The notes under the pieces are model-generated. The model ran no database searches. It was given only the letters and a program-made list of their open reading frames with translations, and had not been told where the DNA came from. 15,078 bases of DNA. Source: Thermoleophilia bacterium UBA5186 (GTDB lineage Bacteria; Actinomycetota; Thermoleophilia; Gaiellales; Gaiellaceae). The DNA is taken from positions 5,307-20,384 of the forward strand of contig DHWI01000017.1 in NCBI GenBank assembly GCA_002413095.1. The letters are read 5' to 3'. This document shows, piece after piece, positions 1 to 7,352 of this stretch. A program made the translations under genes and the position numbers. Positions within the stretch are counted from its first letter, which is position 1. The number at the start of each line of letters is the position of its first letter.

Positions 1-601
1 CGGGTCGGAGCGTAAGGTCCTGGAAGCCGAGGTTGTAGTCGGCTCCGCGCAGGTACGTGAGCTTCGCGGAGGCGGCCCCGCTGTGGCTGAGCGATGGATC
101 GCGGCTGATCTTCGTCCCGGCGACGCTCTCCCACGGCGCGGTTGTGCGCTCGAAACCGCCGTTCGCGAGCAGCTGGACGTGCGCCTCCACGGCGTCGAGC
201 CACACCGACGAGCCGGGCGGGGGTCGCCGGGCTGCGCGGACGACGACGTCCCCGGCTGGGTCGGCTTTGGACGGCACGGCGGTGAGCTCGAGCCGCTGCC
301 AGCGGTCGCGGCGGCTCATGTCTGCGCTCACTTCCATCGTCCCGACGGCGCCGGCGAAATTCTCCAGCTTCAGGGCGACCGGGCCGCCGCGCCAGTCGTC
401 GGGCACGTACACCCACGCGGTCACAAGGTGCTGAACGGGCTGCAGACGCACCTGTTGGTAGCCGAGGTTGAGGTCGGCGCCCGCCAGGTACGTCAGGCGC
501 GCCGAGGCCCGGCCGAAGCGCGCTCTCGTCCGGTCGACGGACAGCTCGGAACCCCCGGGAATCGTCTGCCATGTCGCGCGTCCGGTCTCGAAGCTCCCGT
601 C
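1..601 (-). repeat. Tandem ~146-residue carbohydrate-binding-module-like repeats within the polymerase-like gene
   Basis: Two protein repeats are visible in the minus-strand frame: copy 1 from about 601 down to 164, and copy 2 from 163 to the window edge (first ~54 residues only). Both begin with a [DN]-G-[SG]-F-E motif, then a Trp, and share the pattern ASAxLTYLxGADxNLG followed by a Gln and L-x-P. Copy 1 continues with alternating hydrophobic strands (for example VTAWVYVP and GDVVVRA) and ends with VWLDAVE. This layout matches the beta-sandwich (jelly-roll) carbohydrate-binding domains often annotated as CBM4/9-like. The fold assignment is inference from pattern; the repetition itself is directly visible. 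Confidence 0.75.
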
Positions 602-1618
602 GGCCACGATCGCGCGCGGGACGTGGCGCGGGCCGCTCGCGACGATGGTCGACGCGCGCGTGACGAGATAGCTCGCGAACGACGCGTTGCCGAGCGAGGC
701 GAGGCCGCCCGCGATCGCGAACAGGGCGACGGTGACGGCTGCGACGAGGGCCGGCCACGTCCAGTTGGTCGCGCCCAGCACCAGCGTGATGACGACCGCG
801 ACGAGCGCGCCGAGCCAGAACCCCCGCGTGTAGCTGGCCACGACGTCGACCCAGAGGAAGGCATAGACCGCCCAGAGCGTGACCCGCGAGGGCGAGCGCA
901 GGAGATATAGCGTCGTCAGCGCGAGCCCGATCTGGAGGTAGAGGCCGCTCCCGACGTACAGCCGAAAGGCGCCGTTCGGCATGTGACCGATGATCCCGCC
1001 CATCCCGAGATCGCTGATCAGGATGCGATCGAGTCGGTCGAGACCGACGACGCCGCTGGTGGTCAGCGCGAGCAGCGCCGCGAGCACCATGCCGTTCAGT
1101 GCGCAGGCCCGGAAGACCCAGAGCCGGATCTCCGGCAGGGCGTCGAGGCGGGCGAGCGCCACGAAGACGAGCGCGAACGCGAAGAACGCCGTCCCGTTTC
1201 CGTCCGCGAAGACGTCGTGCGGCGTGTTCCCGCGCGCGAGGCCGAGCGCCATCCAGATCGCCGGAAGCGCGATCGCGAGCCCGACAGCGTGCAGCGTGTA
1301 GCGACCGAGGATCCGCTCGCGCGGCGCCAGGGGGACGCGGAGGAGGTAGAACGCTGCCGCGGCGACGAGGATCGCGTCGATCGCGATTCGCCCCGAGATG
1401 CCGCCCGGCAGCTCCGTCCAGCGCCCGCTCGCTCCCCCGAGGACGAGCTCGAGCATGACGACGATCGTCGCCGCTCTGAGATCCCACACCGCCACGATCG
1501 CGAAGAGGGCGAGTAGCGCGATCTGCAGTCCAAGCTCGATCGCACCGGCTCCGCCGATCACCTGGATGACTCCCAGCGCGACGATCAGGCCCGAAGCGAG
1601 GGCGGCAAGGACGCGCAC
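1..1618 (-). CDS. O-antigen polymerase/ligase-like membrane protein with tandem lectin-like repeats (3' end off window)
   Basis: The minus strand is open from the window edge through this region. The first ~330 residues are mostly hydrophobic with about 9-10 likely membrane segments, including the motif ASYTRGFWLG (TM helix with S/T-R-G-x-W, typical of the Wzy/WaaL superfamily). This is followed by one more membrane segment and then a soluble region from about residue 340 holding two copies of a ~146-residue repeat, the second cut by the window edge. The protein probably acts in the cytoplasmic membrane, joining or polymerising lipid-linked glycans, with the repeats outside the cell. The His motif of the family's large outer loop is not seen and could lie beyond the edge. 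The start is uncertain: GTG at 1618 is the first standard start before the first membrane segment and has no clear Shine-Dalgarno. The frame stays open upstream with a basic, Pro/Ala-rich stretch, so a longer N-terminus is possible. It diverges from the acyltransferase gene. Confidence 0.75.
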   Translation of the reverse strand, partial: MRVLAALASGLIVALGVIQVIGGAGAIELGLQIALLALFAIVAVWDLRAATIVVMLELVLGGASGRWTELPGGISGRIAIDAILVAAAAFYLLRVPLAPRERILGRYTLHAVGLAIALPAIWMALGLARGNTPHDVFADGNGTAFFAFALVFVALARLDALPEIRLWVFRACALNGMVLAALLALTTSGVVGLDRLDRILISDLGMGGIIGHMPNGAFRLYVGSGLYLQIGLALTTLYLLRSPSRVTLWAVYAFLWVDVVASYTRGFWLGALVAVVITLVLGATNWTWPALVAAVTVALFAIAGGLASLGNASFASYLVTRASTIVASGPRHVPRAIVADGSFETGRATWQTIPGGSELSVDRTRARFGRASARLTYLAGADLNLGYQQVRLQPVQHLVTAWVYVPDDWRGGPVALKLENFAGAVGTMEVSADMSRRDRWQRLELTAVPSKADPAGDVVVRAARRPPPGSSVWLDAVEAHVQLLANGGFERTTAPWESVAGTKISRDPSLSHSGAASAKLTYLRGADYNLGFQDLTLRP

Positions 1619-1809
1619 CGGCGTTCGAGTCGGAGGCGCGCTGGCTTCCGCGTTCTGCGGATTTGCCGCCGTGGCCCGACGGTGCCCGTTGGCCTCGCTC
1701 CGAGCGCTCCGCGCCGAGTCGTGCGATTGCCGCAGGGACCGGTGATGTCTCAGCCGGACGATGGCTGCAACGGTAGCGGCAGCCGCGGAATGCAGTCCTC
1801 GTCGGGAGG

Positions 1810-1815
1810 TAACCT
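1810..1815 (+). promoter_or_regulatory. -10-like hexamer TAACCT just upstream of the acyltransferase start
   Basis: TAACCT fits TANNNT and ends 7 bases before the GTG at 1823, the spacing expected for a leaderless transcript. A GGAGG at 1805-1809 lies 13 bases from the same GTG and could instead serve as a distant ribosome binding site; the two readings exclude each other. No convincing -35 element is seen. The rest of the 204-base gap (1619-1821) holds no recognisable site. Confidence 0.35.
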
Positions 1816-1822
1816 GTGAACA

Positions 1823-2524
1823 GTGCGCGAGGGGCGGCGTTTGAGACGACTGCCGTGGGCCCTGGCCCAACTCTGTAAAGGCGCGCTGCTCATGTTCGTT
1901 CGCCACTTTCCGGGCGATCTGGGCACGCATCTTCGCTTCAGGTACTACCGCAAGCGGCTTGGCGCGCTCGGCCGCGGAACCCGGATCGACGAGGGTGTCC
2001 ACATCGTCGGCGCGCAGCACGTCTATATCGGCGCCAACTGCTGGATCGCCGCGAACGCGTTTCTCGGTGCGGGGCCTCCGTCGACGCGGCATCGGCACGT
2101 TCTACGGCGGCCGAATCCCGACTTCGCTGCGGTGGAGGGTGAGCTCCGAATTGCCGACGACGTCTACATCGCGCCGCAAGTGCTGATCAACGCACACGGC
2201 GGGGTCACGATCGAGGACAATGTCGCCATCTCGGTCGGTGCGCGTCTATTCAGCTCCTCGCACCACTATCGCGACGCGGGCGGTCCTCCGGGGGTTCCCG
2301 CCTATCCGGCAGGGATGCGAGCCGGACCCGAGGATCCCCAAGTGCTGCTCGTGAGCCCGATAGTGATCGGGTCCGAGTCGTTCGTCGGTGCAAATGCAAT
2401 CGTTCTCCCAGGCGTAACCATTGGCCCGAAGACCTGGCTTGGCGCGGGTGGAGTCGCGCACGAGCGCCTTCAACCGGGGAAGGTCTACAGCCCGCGCCTC
2501 GAGCTTGTCGATCAACCGCTTTGA
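1823..2524 (+). CDS. Hexapeptide-repeat (left-handed beta-helix) acyltransferase
   Basis: The 233-residue protein has a basic N-terminus (~1-50) and then imperfect hexapeptide repeats: residues ~60-82 (IVGAQHVYIGANCWIA), ~107-142 (LRIADDVYIAPQVLI and on) and ~178-212 (IVIGSESFVGANAIVLPGV). SSSHHYRD at 144-151 holds the His expected to act as base in sugar O- or N-acetyltransferases of the maltose/galactoside acetyltransferase type. It likely transfers an acetyl or similar group to a sugar in the cytoplasm. A ~25-residue loop (84-107) interrupts the second coil. The GTG start is chosen because no other standard start precedes it in frame and GGAGG lies 13 bases upstream. Its stop overlaps the next gene's start by four bases (TTGA), so it leads a three-gene operon. 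Substrate unknown. Confidence 0.85.
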   Translation: MREGRRLRRLPWALAQLCKGALLMFVRHFPGDLGTHLRFRYYRKRLGALGRGTRIDEGVHIVGAQHVYIGANCWIAANAFLGAGPPSTRHRHVLRRPNPDFAAVEGELRIADDVYIAPQVLINAHGGVTIEDNVAISVGARLFSSSHHYRDAGGPPGVPAYPAGMRAGPEDPQVLLVSPIVIGSESFVGANAIVLPGVTIGPKTWLGAGGVAHERLQPGKVYSPRLELVDQPL

Positions 2525-3657
2525 GGCTTCTGTACCTCGGTGATACGCGAAGCCCGCACTTCCGCGCGTGGCCGCGGCACTTCCTCGCGGCCGGGCACGA
2601 TGTGCACGTCTGCCACGTGGGGCGGGATGCGGCCGAGGTGTTTGCGGGCCCTCAGTGGCACGTCCCGGCCCGCGCGATCTCCTGCGGTCTCCGGGGTGTT
2701 TGGCGTGTGTCGGCGCTCGAGGTGCGGTCGCTGGCCCGCCGCATCTCGCCCGACGTCGTTCACTCGCACTTGATCCTCCCAACGGGCTATCTCGCCGAGC
2801 TGGCGAGGGTCAGACCCCACGTGGCGACGGCGTGGGGATCGGAGGTCCTGATCGACCCGTCCGGGCGGCAGCAGCGGTTGATCGCGCGCGTGGCAACCGG
2901 GGCAGAGCTCTTGACCGCCGACTCCCGGCACTTGCTCGACGCGTTGCGTGTGTACGGGGCCGACGAATCCCGATTGCGGTTCGTGCCGTGGGGCGTCGAT
3001 CGCGAGTGGGCCCGTCGGGCTCGGGGTGTCTCTCGCGAGGACGCGGCGACCCGCGTGGGTCTCCCACGTGACCGACGGATCGTGCTCGCCCATCGTGGCT
3101 CGCGCCGGATCTTCAGACCCGACCTCATTGTGCGAGCGGCGGCGCTTGTGCGCGCGGAGGTGCCGGACGTCCTCGTCGTCATCATCGTCGACACGACGCA
3201 CGACGCGTGGCCGCTCGACGAGCTTGCCTCACTCGTCGACGATCTCCGCATTGCAGACGCCGTGATCTTCCGACCCAAGATCGCGCACGACGAGGTGGCT
3301 TTTCTCTTCCGCGCGGCTGCGGTCTGCGTTTCGTACGCGGAATCGGACAGTGCGCCGACCTCGGTCTTGGAAGCGCTTGCCGTCGGCGTGCCCGTCGTTG
3401 TTTCGGACCTTCCGTGGGTTCACGAGCCCGACTATCACGAGGCCCGGCTCGCCGTTGTCAGCGACGCAAGTGTAGAAACGCTGGCTGGCGCCCTCGTTGC
3501 GGCGGTTCTCGCCCCGGAACCCGAAGACGTGGAGGCCAACCGGAGTCTGGTCGCACGGCGTTTCGATCGGGAGGTGCTTTTCGGATCGGTGGGAGACGAA
3601 TACGAGCGGTTGGCCGGGGACCGGCGGCCAAAGACGCACGCGCGCCGAAGCGCGTGA
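2521..3657 (+). CDS. Glycosyltransferase family 4 (GT-B fold)
   Basis: The 378-residue protein begins MRLLYLGDTRSPHFRAW, a typical first beta strand and turn of GT-B enzymes, followed by VVHSHLILPTGYLAEL (79-94), a GxD-like acceptor-domain pattern, and VPWGVD (155-160) at the domain hinge. The donor-binding region reads SDSAPTSVLEALAVGVPVVV (275-294). This is the E-x7-E region, with Asp276 in place of the first Glu and Glu284 as the second. Such enzymes transfer a sugar from a nucleotide donor to a lipid-linked acceptor at the cytoplasmic membrane face. The TTG start overlaps the preceding stop by four bases and has no Shine-Dalgarno, which suggests translational coupling. The end overlaps the flippase start (GTGA). 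Donor and acceptor sugars cannot be told. Confidence 0.88.
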   Translation: MRLLYLGDTRSPHFRAWPRHFLAAGHDVHVCHVGRDAAEVFAGPQWHVPARAISCGLRGVWRVSALEVRSLARRISPDVVHSHLILPTGYLAELARVRPHVATAWGSEVLIDPSGRQQRLIARVATGAELLTADSRHLLDALRVYGADESRLRFVPWGVDREWARRARGVSREDAATRVGLPRDRRIVLAHRGSRRIFRPDLIVRAAALVRAEVPDVLVVIIVDTTHDAWPLDELASLVDDLRIADAVIFRPKIAHDEVAFLFRAAAVCVSYAESDSAPTSVLEALAVGVPVVVSDLPWVHEPDYHEARLAVVSDASVETLAGALVAAVLAPEPEDVEANRSLVARRFDREVLFGSVGDEYERLAGDRRPKTHARRSA

Positions 3658-5015
3658 GGCCGGCGGCTCGAAAAACGCTCGCGGGCGGAGCGTTCGCGAC
3701 CGCGGGTGCACGAATTGTGTCGATCGCCCTGATGGCCGGCGTCACGATCGTGGTCGCGCGGTCCCTTGGGCCTGTGGGAAACGGCCGCTACGCACTCGTA
3801 GCGGCGACGTTCCTGTTTCTGCTCACGCTGGCGAAGCTCGGAATCGAGCTCGGAGCACCGTGGCTCGTCAGTAGCGGCCACTGGCCCGTCGGCTCTGCGT
3901 TCGTCACGACGCAGGCCGCCGCGCTTTCGATCGGAGCGGCAGTCGCCGGGCTGGGAGCGGCAGCTTTCACTCTGCTGCCTCCCGAGCTCTTCGGCGGAGT
4001 CGATCTCGTCGATGGGTTACCGGTGCTCGCGGCGGTGCCGTTCGCGCTCGCGGCCACGTATTCGGCTCAGATCGCGCTGGCGACGGTTGAGTACTCGGTC
4101 TCCGCCTTGATCCTCGTCGTCCAGGCCCTGGCGTGGTTCGTCGGCGTCGCTGTGCTGACCCCGGCCGTCGGACTGGAAGGCGCCTTCATCGGTCTTCTCG
4201 TGGGTCAGGTCGCAGGCTTCGTCGTCTCGCTCGACTGGGGACGCCGCCTGATCCGTCGCCGCGACAACGACGTTTTGGCGACGGCACGCGTCGACATCGC
4301 GAATCTTCGCCGGGCGATGGCGTTCGGCTTGCGTGCCCACGGTGCGAACGTACTCGCGCTCGTCACATATCGCTTCGACCTGTTCATGGTGGCGGCGTAT
4401 GCCTCGAAGGCCGACGTGGGGTATTACGCTGTCGCGCTCGCAGCGACGAACCTCGTCTGGCTGCTTCCGAGCGCGCTCAGCGCGGTTCTGTTTCCACGGA
4501 TCTCAGCCCTCGCTGCCGCCGGCGAAGCGCAGAAGGCCGAGGACGTGGAAACGCGAAGCCTGCAACACACGACGATCCTGCTCTCGGTCGCGGTGCTTGC
4601 GATGGCCTTTGCGCTGCCGCTTCTCCTGCAAGCCATCTTCGGCGCGCGGTTCGGCCCCGCGGTGCATCTCGCACTCATTCTTCTACCCGGGTCGGCTGCG
4701 CTCGGCTTTGCGAGCGTCTTCTACGCTGCGCTGTCGGGGCGAGGGCACCCCGGTTACGCCTTCCGCGGGGCGCTGATCGTCACGCCGCTCGCGGTCGTGC
4801 TGTACGTGCTACTGATTCCGCCTTTCCACGCGACCGGCGCGGCGATCGCATCATCGATCGCGTACGTTGCAGCCGCCGTAGTGGCCGGGACCTTTGCGCG
4901 GCATCTGACCGACCTGCCGGTCGTCTCGAGGCTCGTCCCGGGTCGGAACCAACTCATGGACTACCAAGAGCTTCTCAGGCGTTTCGCGCCCGGGCGCAGC
5001 GGCGGCTCATGCTAG
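3654..5015 (+). CDS. Wzx-type polysaccharide flippase (MOP/MVF superfamily)
   Basis: The 453-residue protein is hydrophobic throughout, with about 12-14 predicted membrane segments, a length usual for Wzx/RfbX proteins. The N-terminal region reads AGVTIVVARSLGPVGNGRYA (28-47). The helix followed by a G-P-x-G-x-G-x-Y motif is characteristic of the polysaccharide-synthase flippase family. It should move the undecaprenyl-linked repeat unit across the membrane. The frame is open much further upstream, but the GTG at 3654 is chosen because it overlaps the preceding stop by four bases (GTGA) and puts a short basic stretch (MRPAARK) ahead of the first helix. It is the last gene of the operon and converges on the minus-strand GT4 across a 41-base gap. 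Confidence 0.88.
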   Translation: MRPAARKTLAGGAFATAGARIVSIALMAGVTIVVARSLGPVGNGRYALVAATFLFLLTLAKLGIELGAPWLVSSGHWPVGSAFVTTQAAALSIGAAVAGLGAAAFTLLPPELFGGVDLVDGLPVLAAVPFALAATYSAQIALATVEYSVSALILVVQALAWFVGVAVLTPAVGLEGAFIGLLVGQVAGFVVSLDWGRRLIRRRDNDVLATARVDIANLRRAMAFGLRAHGANVLALVTYRFDLFMVAAYASKADVGYYAVALAATNLVWLLPSALSAVLFPRISALAAAGEAQKAEDVETRSLQHTTILLSVAVLAMAFALPLLLQAIFGARFGPAVHLALILLPGSAALGFASVFYAALSGRGHPGYAFRGALIVTPLAVVLYVLLIPPFHATGAAIASSIAYVAAAVVAGTFARHLTDLPVVSRLVPGRNQLMDYQELLRRFAPGRSGGSC

Positions 5016-5021
5016 GGAAAT

Positions 5022-5048
5022 GGGCGGCTTCCGGCTCAATCATCGCCC
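5022..5048. terminator. Possible weak bidirectional hairpin between convergent operons
   Basis: In the 41-base gap between two convergent stops, GGGCG (5022-5026) can pair with CGCCC (5044-5048) around a 17-base loop, followed on the plus strand by TTCGTTTC. The stem is short and the loop long, so this is only a weak candidate; it is reported because the position is where a shared terminator would sit. Confidence 0.2.
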
Positions 5049-5056
5049 TTCGTTTC

Positions 5057-6361
5057 TCAGCCGACTTGGCCCGCTTCTCCCAGACGAGCCTGAAGCAGGT
5101 TGAGCAGCTGTCCCGCGATCCTCCGAAAGTCGAACTCTTCGAGGTCGAAGCCCGGGGCGAGCCGGAAGCCGTCCGGCCGCGCCGACCACGTGTCGACGTA
5201 CTCGGCTAGCCCGCGGGCGACCTCGTCGACCTCCGCTGGCTCGATCACGGTGTGCGGGCCGGCGCGGCGGAGGAGCGCCGCCGCGGCGGATCCGGACGGC
5301 GCGAGGACGAAGATCGGCTTGCGGGCGGCGAGATACTCGTAGACCTTGCCGGTGTTGGCGTCGCGCCTCCCCGTCAGGAGCAGGAGCCCGTCGGCGGCAC
5401 GTTGGAGCCCGAGGGCCCGGGCGCTGGGCAGGCGGCCCACGACTCGCACGACGTCCGCCAGCTCGCCCCTCGTCACCAGCTCACGCTCGGCTTGCGAGAA
5501 CGTGCCCGCGAACACGAGCTCGAGCTCGCCGCGCAGCGCTGGCCGCTCTCCCAGCAGCCGCTCGAGCGCCGCCAGGAAGAGCGCAGCAGCGCCGCCGCGG
5601 TCCTGCAGCGCCCGCTGCTTCGCGTCGAGCGCGAGCGTCCCCGTGTAGACGAGTGAGAACCGGTCGGGATCCAGCAGCCTCCGCTCGTCGGTCACCGCAG
5701 CCGCCCGTCTAGGGTCGAATCCGTTCGTGAGGTGGACCGCGGGAACGCCGTACCTGCGCCGAAAGTCCTCGGCGATCGGCTCGTTGACGGCGGTGACGAC
5801 GTCCGCGCGGGTCGCGACGAGCCGCTCGAGGGCGCGATCCAGGCGCGCGAGACGCGAACGCGGGGCCGGCGGCTCGAACATCCACCCGTCGCGGAAGTCC
5901 GCGACCCACGGGATCCCGAGCCGGTGCGCCGCGAGGCCGAGGAGGTGGGCCGACTCGGGCGGCGAGGTCGTGAAGATCGCGTCCGGCCGGTCCCGGCGCA
6001 CGAGTCGCAGGAGGTTCACGAGGGCCGAACCACCCCAGGACACGGCGGTCACGTCCGGGACGATCGCCCGCGACCACCAGCGCTGCGCGTTCCGCTCTGC
6101 GACGGGGGCGTCCTTGAAGCCGACGAGAGCCTGGTACTGCGTCTCGAATCTCGTTCGCAGGTCGCCGGAGCGGACGACGCGAGCGCCGTCGCCGTCGGCC
6201 GACCCGGAGATCGCGCTCGTGAGCACGGTCGTGCGGATGCCGAGCTCCTCGAACGCGTCGCGAAAGGCTGCCGCGCGCCGCACCGCGATCTGCTCCGACG
6301 GCGTGAAGAGGTACGAGACGAAGAGGACGTGCGGCCTCCGATCGTTGTCGCCCATGATCAT
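5057..6361 (-). CDS. Glycosyltransferase family 4 (GT-B fold)
   Basis: The 434-residue protein opens with HVLFVSYLFTPSEQIAVRRA (11-30), the first strand and loop of a GT4 enzyme. PWVADFRDGW (151-160) and TNGFD (212-216) follow, then LVYTGTL (237-243) at the start of the donor domain, VVGRLPSARAL (307-317) and TGKVYEYLAARKPI (337-350), which contains the conserved donor-binding Glu. It most likely adds a sugar to the lipid-linked repeat unit. The frame is open far upstream, but the ATG at 6361 is chosen because it overlaps the preceding GT2 stop by four bases (ATGA) and gives the expected N-terminus. It is the last gene of the minus-strand operon. Donor unknown. Confidence 0.88.
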   Translation of the reverse strand: MIMGDNDRRPHVLFVSYLFTPSEQIAVRRAAAFRDAFEELGIRTTVLTSAISGSADGDGARVVRSGDLRTRFETQYQALVGFKDAPVAERNAQRWWSRAIVPDVTAVSWGGSALVNLLRLVRRDRPDAIFTTSPPESAHLLGLAAHRLGIPWVADFRDGWMFEPPAPRSRLARLDRALERLVATRADVVTAVNEPIAEDFRRRYGVPAVHLTNGFDPRRAAAVTDERRLLDPDRFSLVYTGTLALDAKQRALQDRGGAAALFLAALERLLGERPALRGELELVFAGTFSQAERELVTRGELADVVRVVGRLPSARALGLQRAADGLLLLTGRRDANTGKVYEYLAARKPIFVLAPSGSAAAALLRRAGPHTVIEPAEVDEVARGLAEYVDTWSARPDGFRLAPGFDLEEFDFRRIAGQLLNLLQARLGEAGQVG

Positions 6362-7344
6362 GGCGTTTGCAGCCAGTGAGCCCGGCGGCGGATCCGTCGG
6401 CGATGGGCGTCGAGGATCGAGATCTCGTGCACGCGAGGCGGGAAGGACGGCAGCTCGCACGCCTGCGCGCTGCGCCCGGCGCGCCAGCCCTCGAGGCGCG
6501 GCCGGAGCGCGAGGCCTGCGCGGTCGACCGCAAGCTTGCCGAGCGCCCCGGTCAGCTCCTCCACCACCGTGCGGGCGAATAGGCCGGGACGGCGGTGCAG
6601 CCGGTACTTCCCGATCAGGTAGCCGCGGCTCCAGCCGATCAGGTCGTTCTTCGCCCGCGACCGCGCGCCGAGCGTGGCCGAGTGCCGGTGGAGCGCGAGC
6701 GCACCGGGTGCGAGCCGGCAACGGTCGCCCCGAGCAAGCAGCCGCACGATCAGGTCGACGTCCTCGAGGTAGGCGAAGATGTTCTCGTCGAATCCGCCGA
6801 CGCCCTCGAAGGCCTCGCGGTGGAACGCGGCCGCGCCGGCGCAGGGGCCGATGGGGTCTCGCACGCCGTTGTCGAGCACCGAGCGCTCCTGGCCGTGGAG
6901 GTAGTCGAAGGCGAGCAGCGTCGGATCGAACTCGATGCCCGCCGTGTCGATGATGCGCGGATCGTGGGCCTTCAGGAGCACTCCGGCGGCCATCGTGACG
7001 CCGCTGCCGGGGTCGAGGGCGTCGCAGAGGCGCTCCAGGAACTCCGGCTCGCACTCGACGTCGTTGTTCAGCAGGACGAGCGTGTCTCCCTGCGCCTCCA
7101 CCACGCCACGGTTGACCGCTCGGCCGAAGCCGACGTTCGCGTCCAAGCGAACGAGGCGGACGCCCGCCGCTGCGCCGACGACCTCGGCCGTTCGGTCGGT
7201 CGAGCCGTTGTCGACCACGATGACCTCGTGCGGGATGGTCTGCCGCTCGAGCGACCGGAGCAGCGCGGCGACGAGGTCGGCGCCGTCGAACGTCGGGACG
7301 ACGACGGAGACGCGGGGCGCGCGGCCTGAACGACTCGTCGTCAA
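6358..7344 (-). CDS. Glycosyltransferase family 2, rhamnosyltransferase-like
   Basis: The 328-residue protein has the GT-A signature RVSVVVPTFDGADLV (11-25), VIVVDNGSTDRT (41-52), NVGFGRAVNRG (70-80), LLNNDVE (91-97, the DxD-equivalent metal site), AGAAAFHREAFEGVGGFDE (169-187) and AYLEDVDLIVRL (191-202, including the ED catalytic region). These resemble the WbbL-like dTDP-rhamnosyltransferase group, though the sugar is not provable. The TTG at 7344 is the only standard start between the upstream stop and the first strand. It lies 8 bases after that stop with no clear Shine-Dalgarno, so coupling to the upstream gene is likely. The stop overlaps the next gene's ATG. Confidence 0.88.
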   Translation of the reverse strand: MTTSRSGRAPRVSVVVPTFDGADLVAALLRSLERQTIPHEVIVVDNGSTDRTAEVVGAAAGVRLVRLDANVGFGRAVNRGVVEAQGDTLVLLNNDVECEPEFLERLCDALDPGSGVTMAAGVLLKAHDPRIIDTAGIEFDPTLLAFDYLHGQERSVLDNGVRDPIGPCAGAAAFHREAFEGVGGFDENIFAYLEDVDLIVRLLARGDRCRLAPGALALHRHSATLGARSRAKNDLIGWSRGYLIGKYRLHRRPGLFARTVVEELTGALGKLAVDRAGLALRPRLEGWRAGRSAQACELPSFPPRVHEISILDAHRRRIRRRAHWLQTP

Positions 7345-7352
7345 CGAGCCGG

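Noticed and set aside
83..910. Long plus-strand open frame (275 codons) at the left end, and another at 983-1516
   Set aside because: The proteins are Arg/Asp/Glu-rich without any domain pattern, while the opposite strand encodes a continuous membrane protein with family motifs. They are antisense shadows in high-GC DNA.
3207..3653. Upstream extension of the flippase frame
   Set aside because: The extra 149 codons are an Arg-rich shadow of the GT4 gene; the GTG at 3654 overlapping the GT4 stop is the natural start.
1819..5020. Genomic-island borders (att sites, integrase, insertion sequence) around the lower-GC cassette
   Set aside because: No direct repeats, tRNA gene, transposase or integrase fragments were seen at either border, so only the composition shift is reported.
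6362..7054. Upstream extension of the GT4 frame at 5057-6361
   Set aside because: It is an out-of-frame shadow of the GT2 gene; the ATG at 6361 overlaps the GT2 stop and gives the expected first beta strand.
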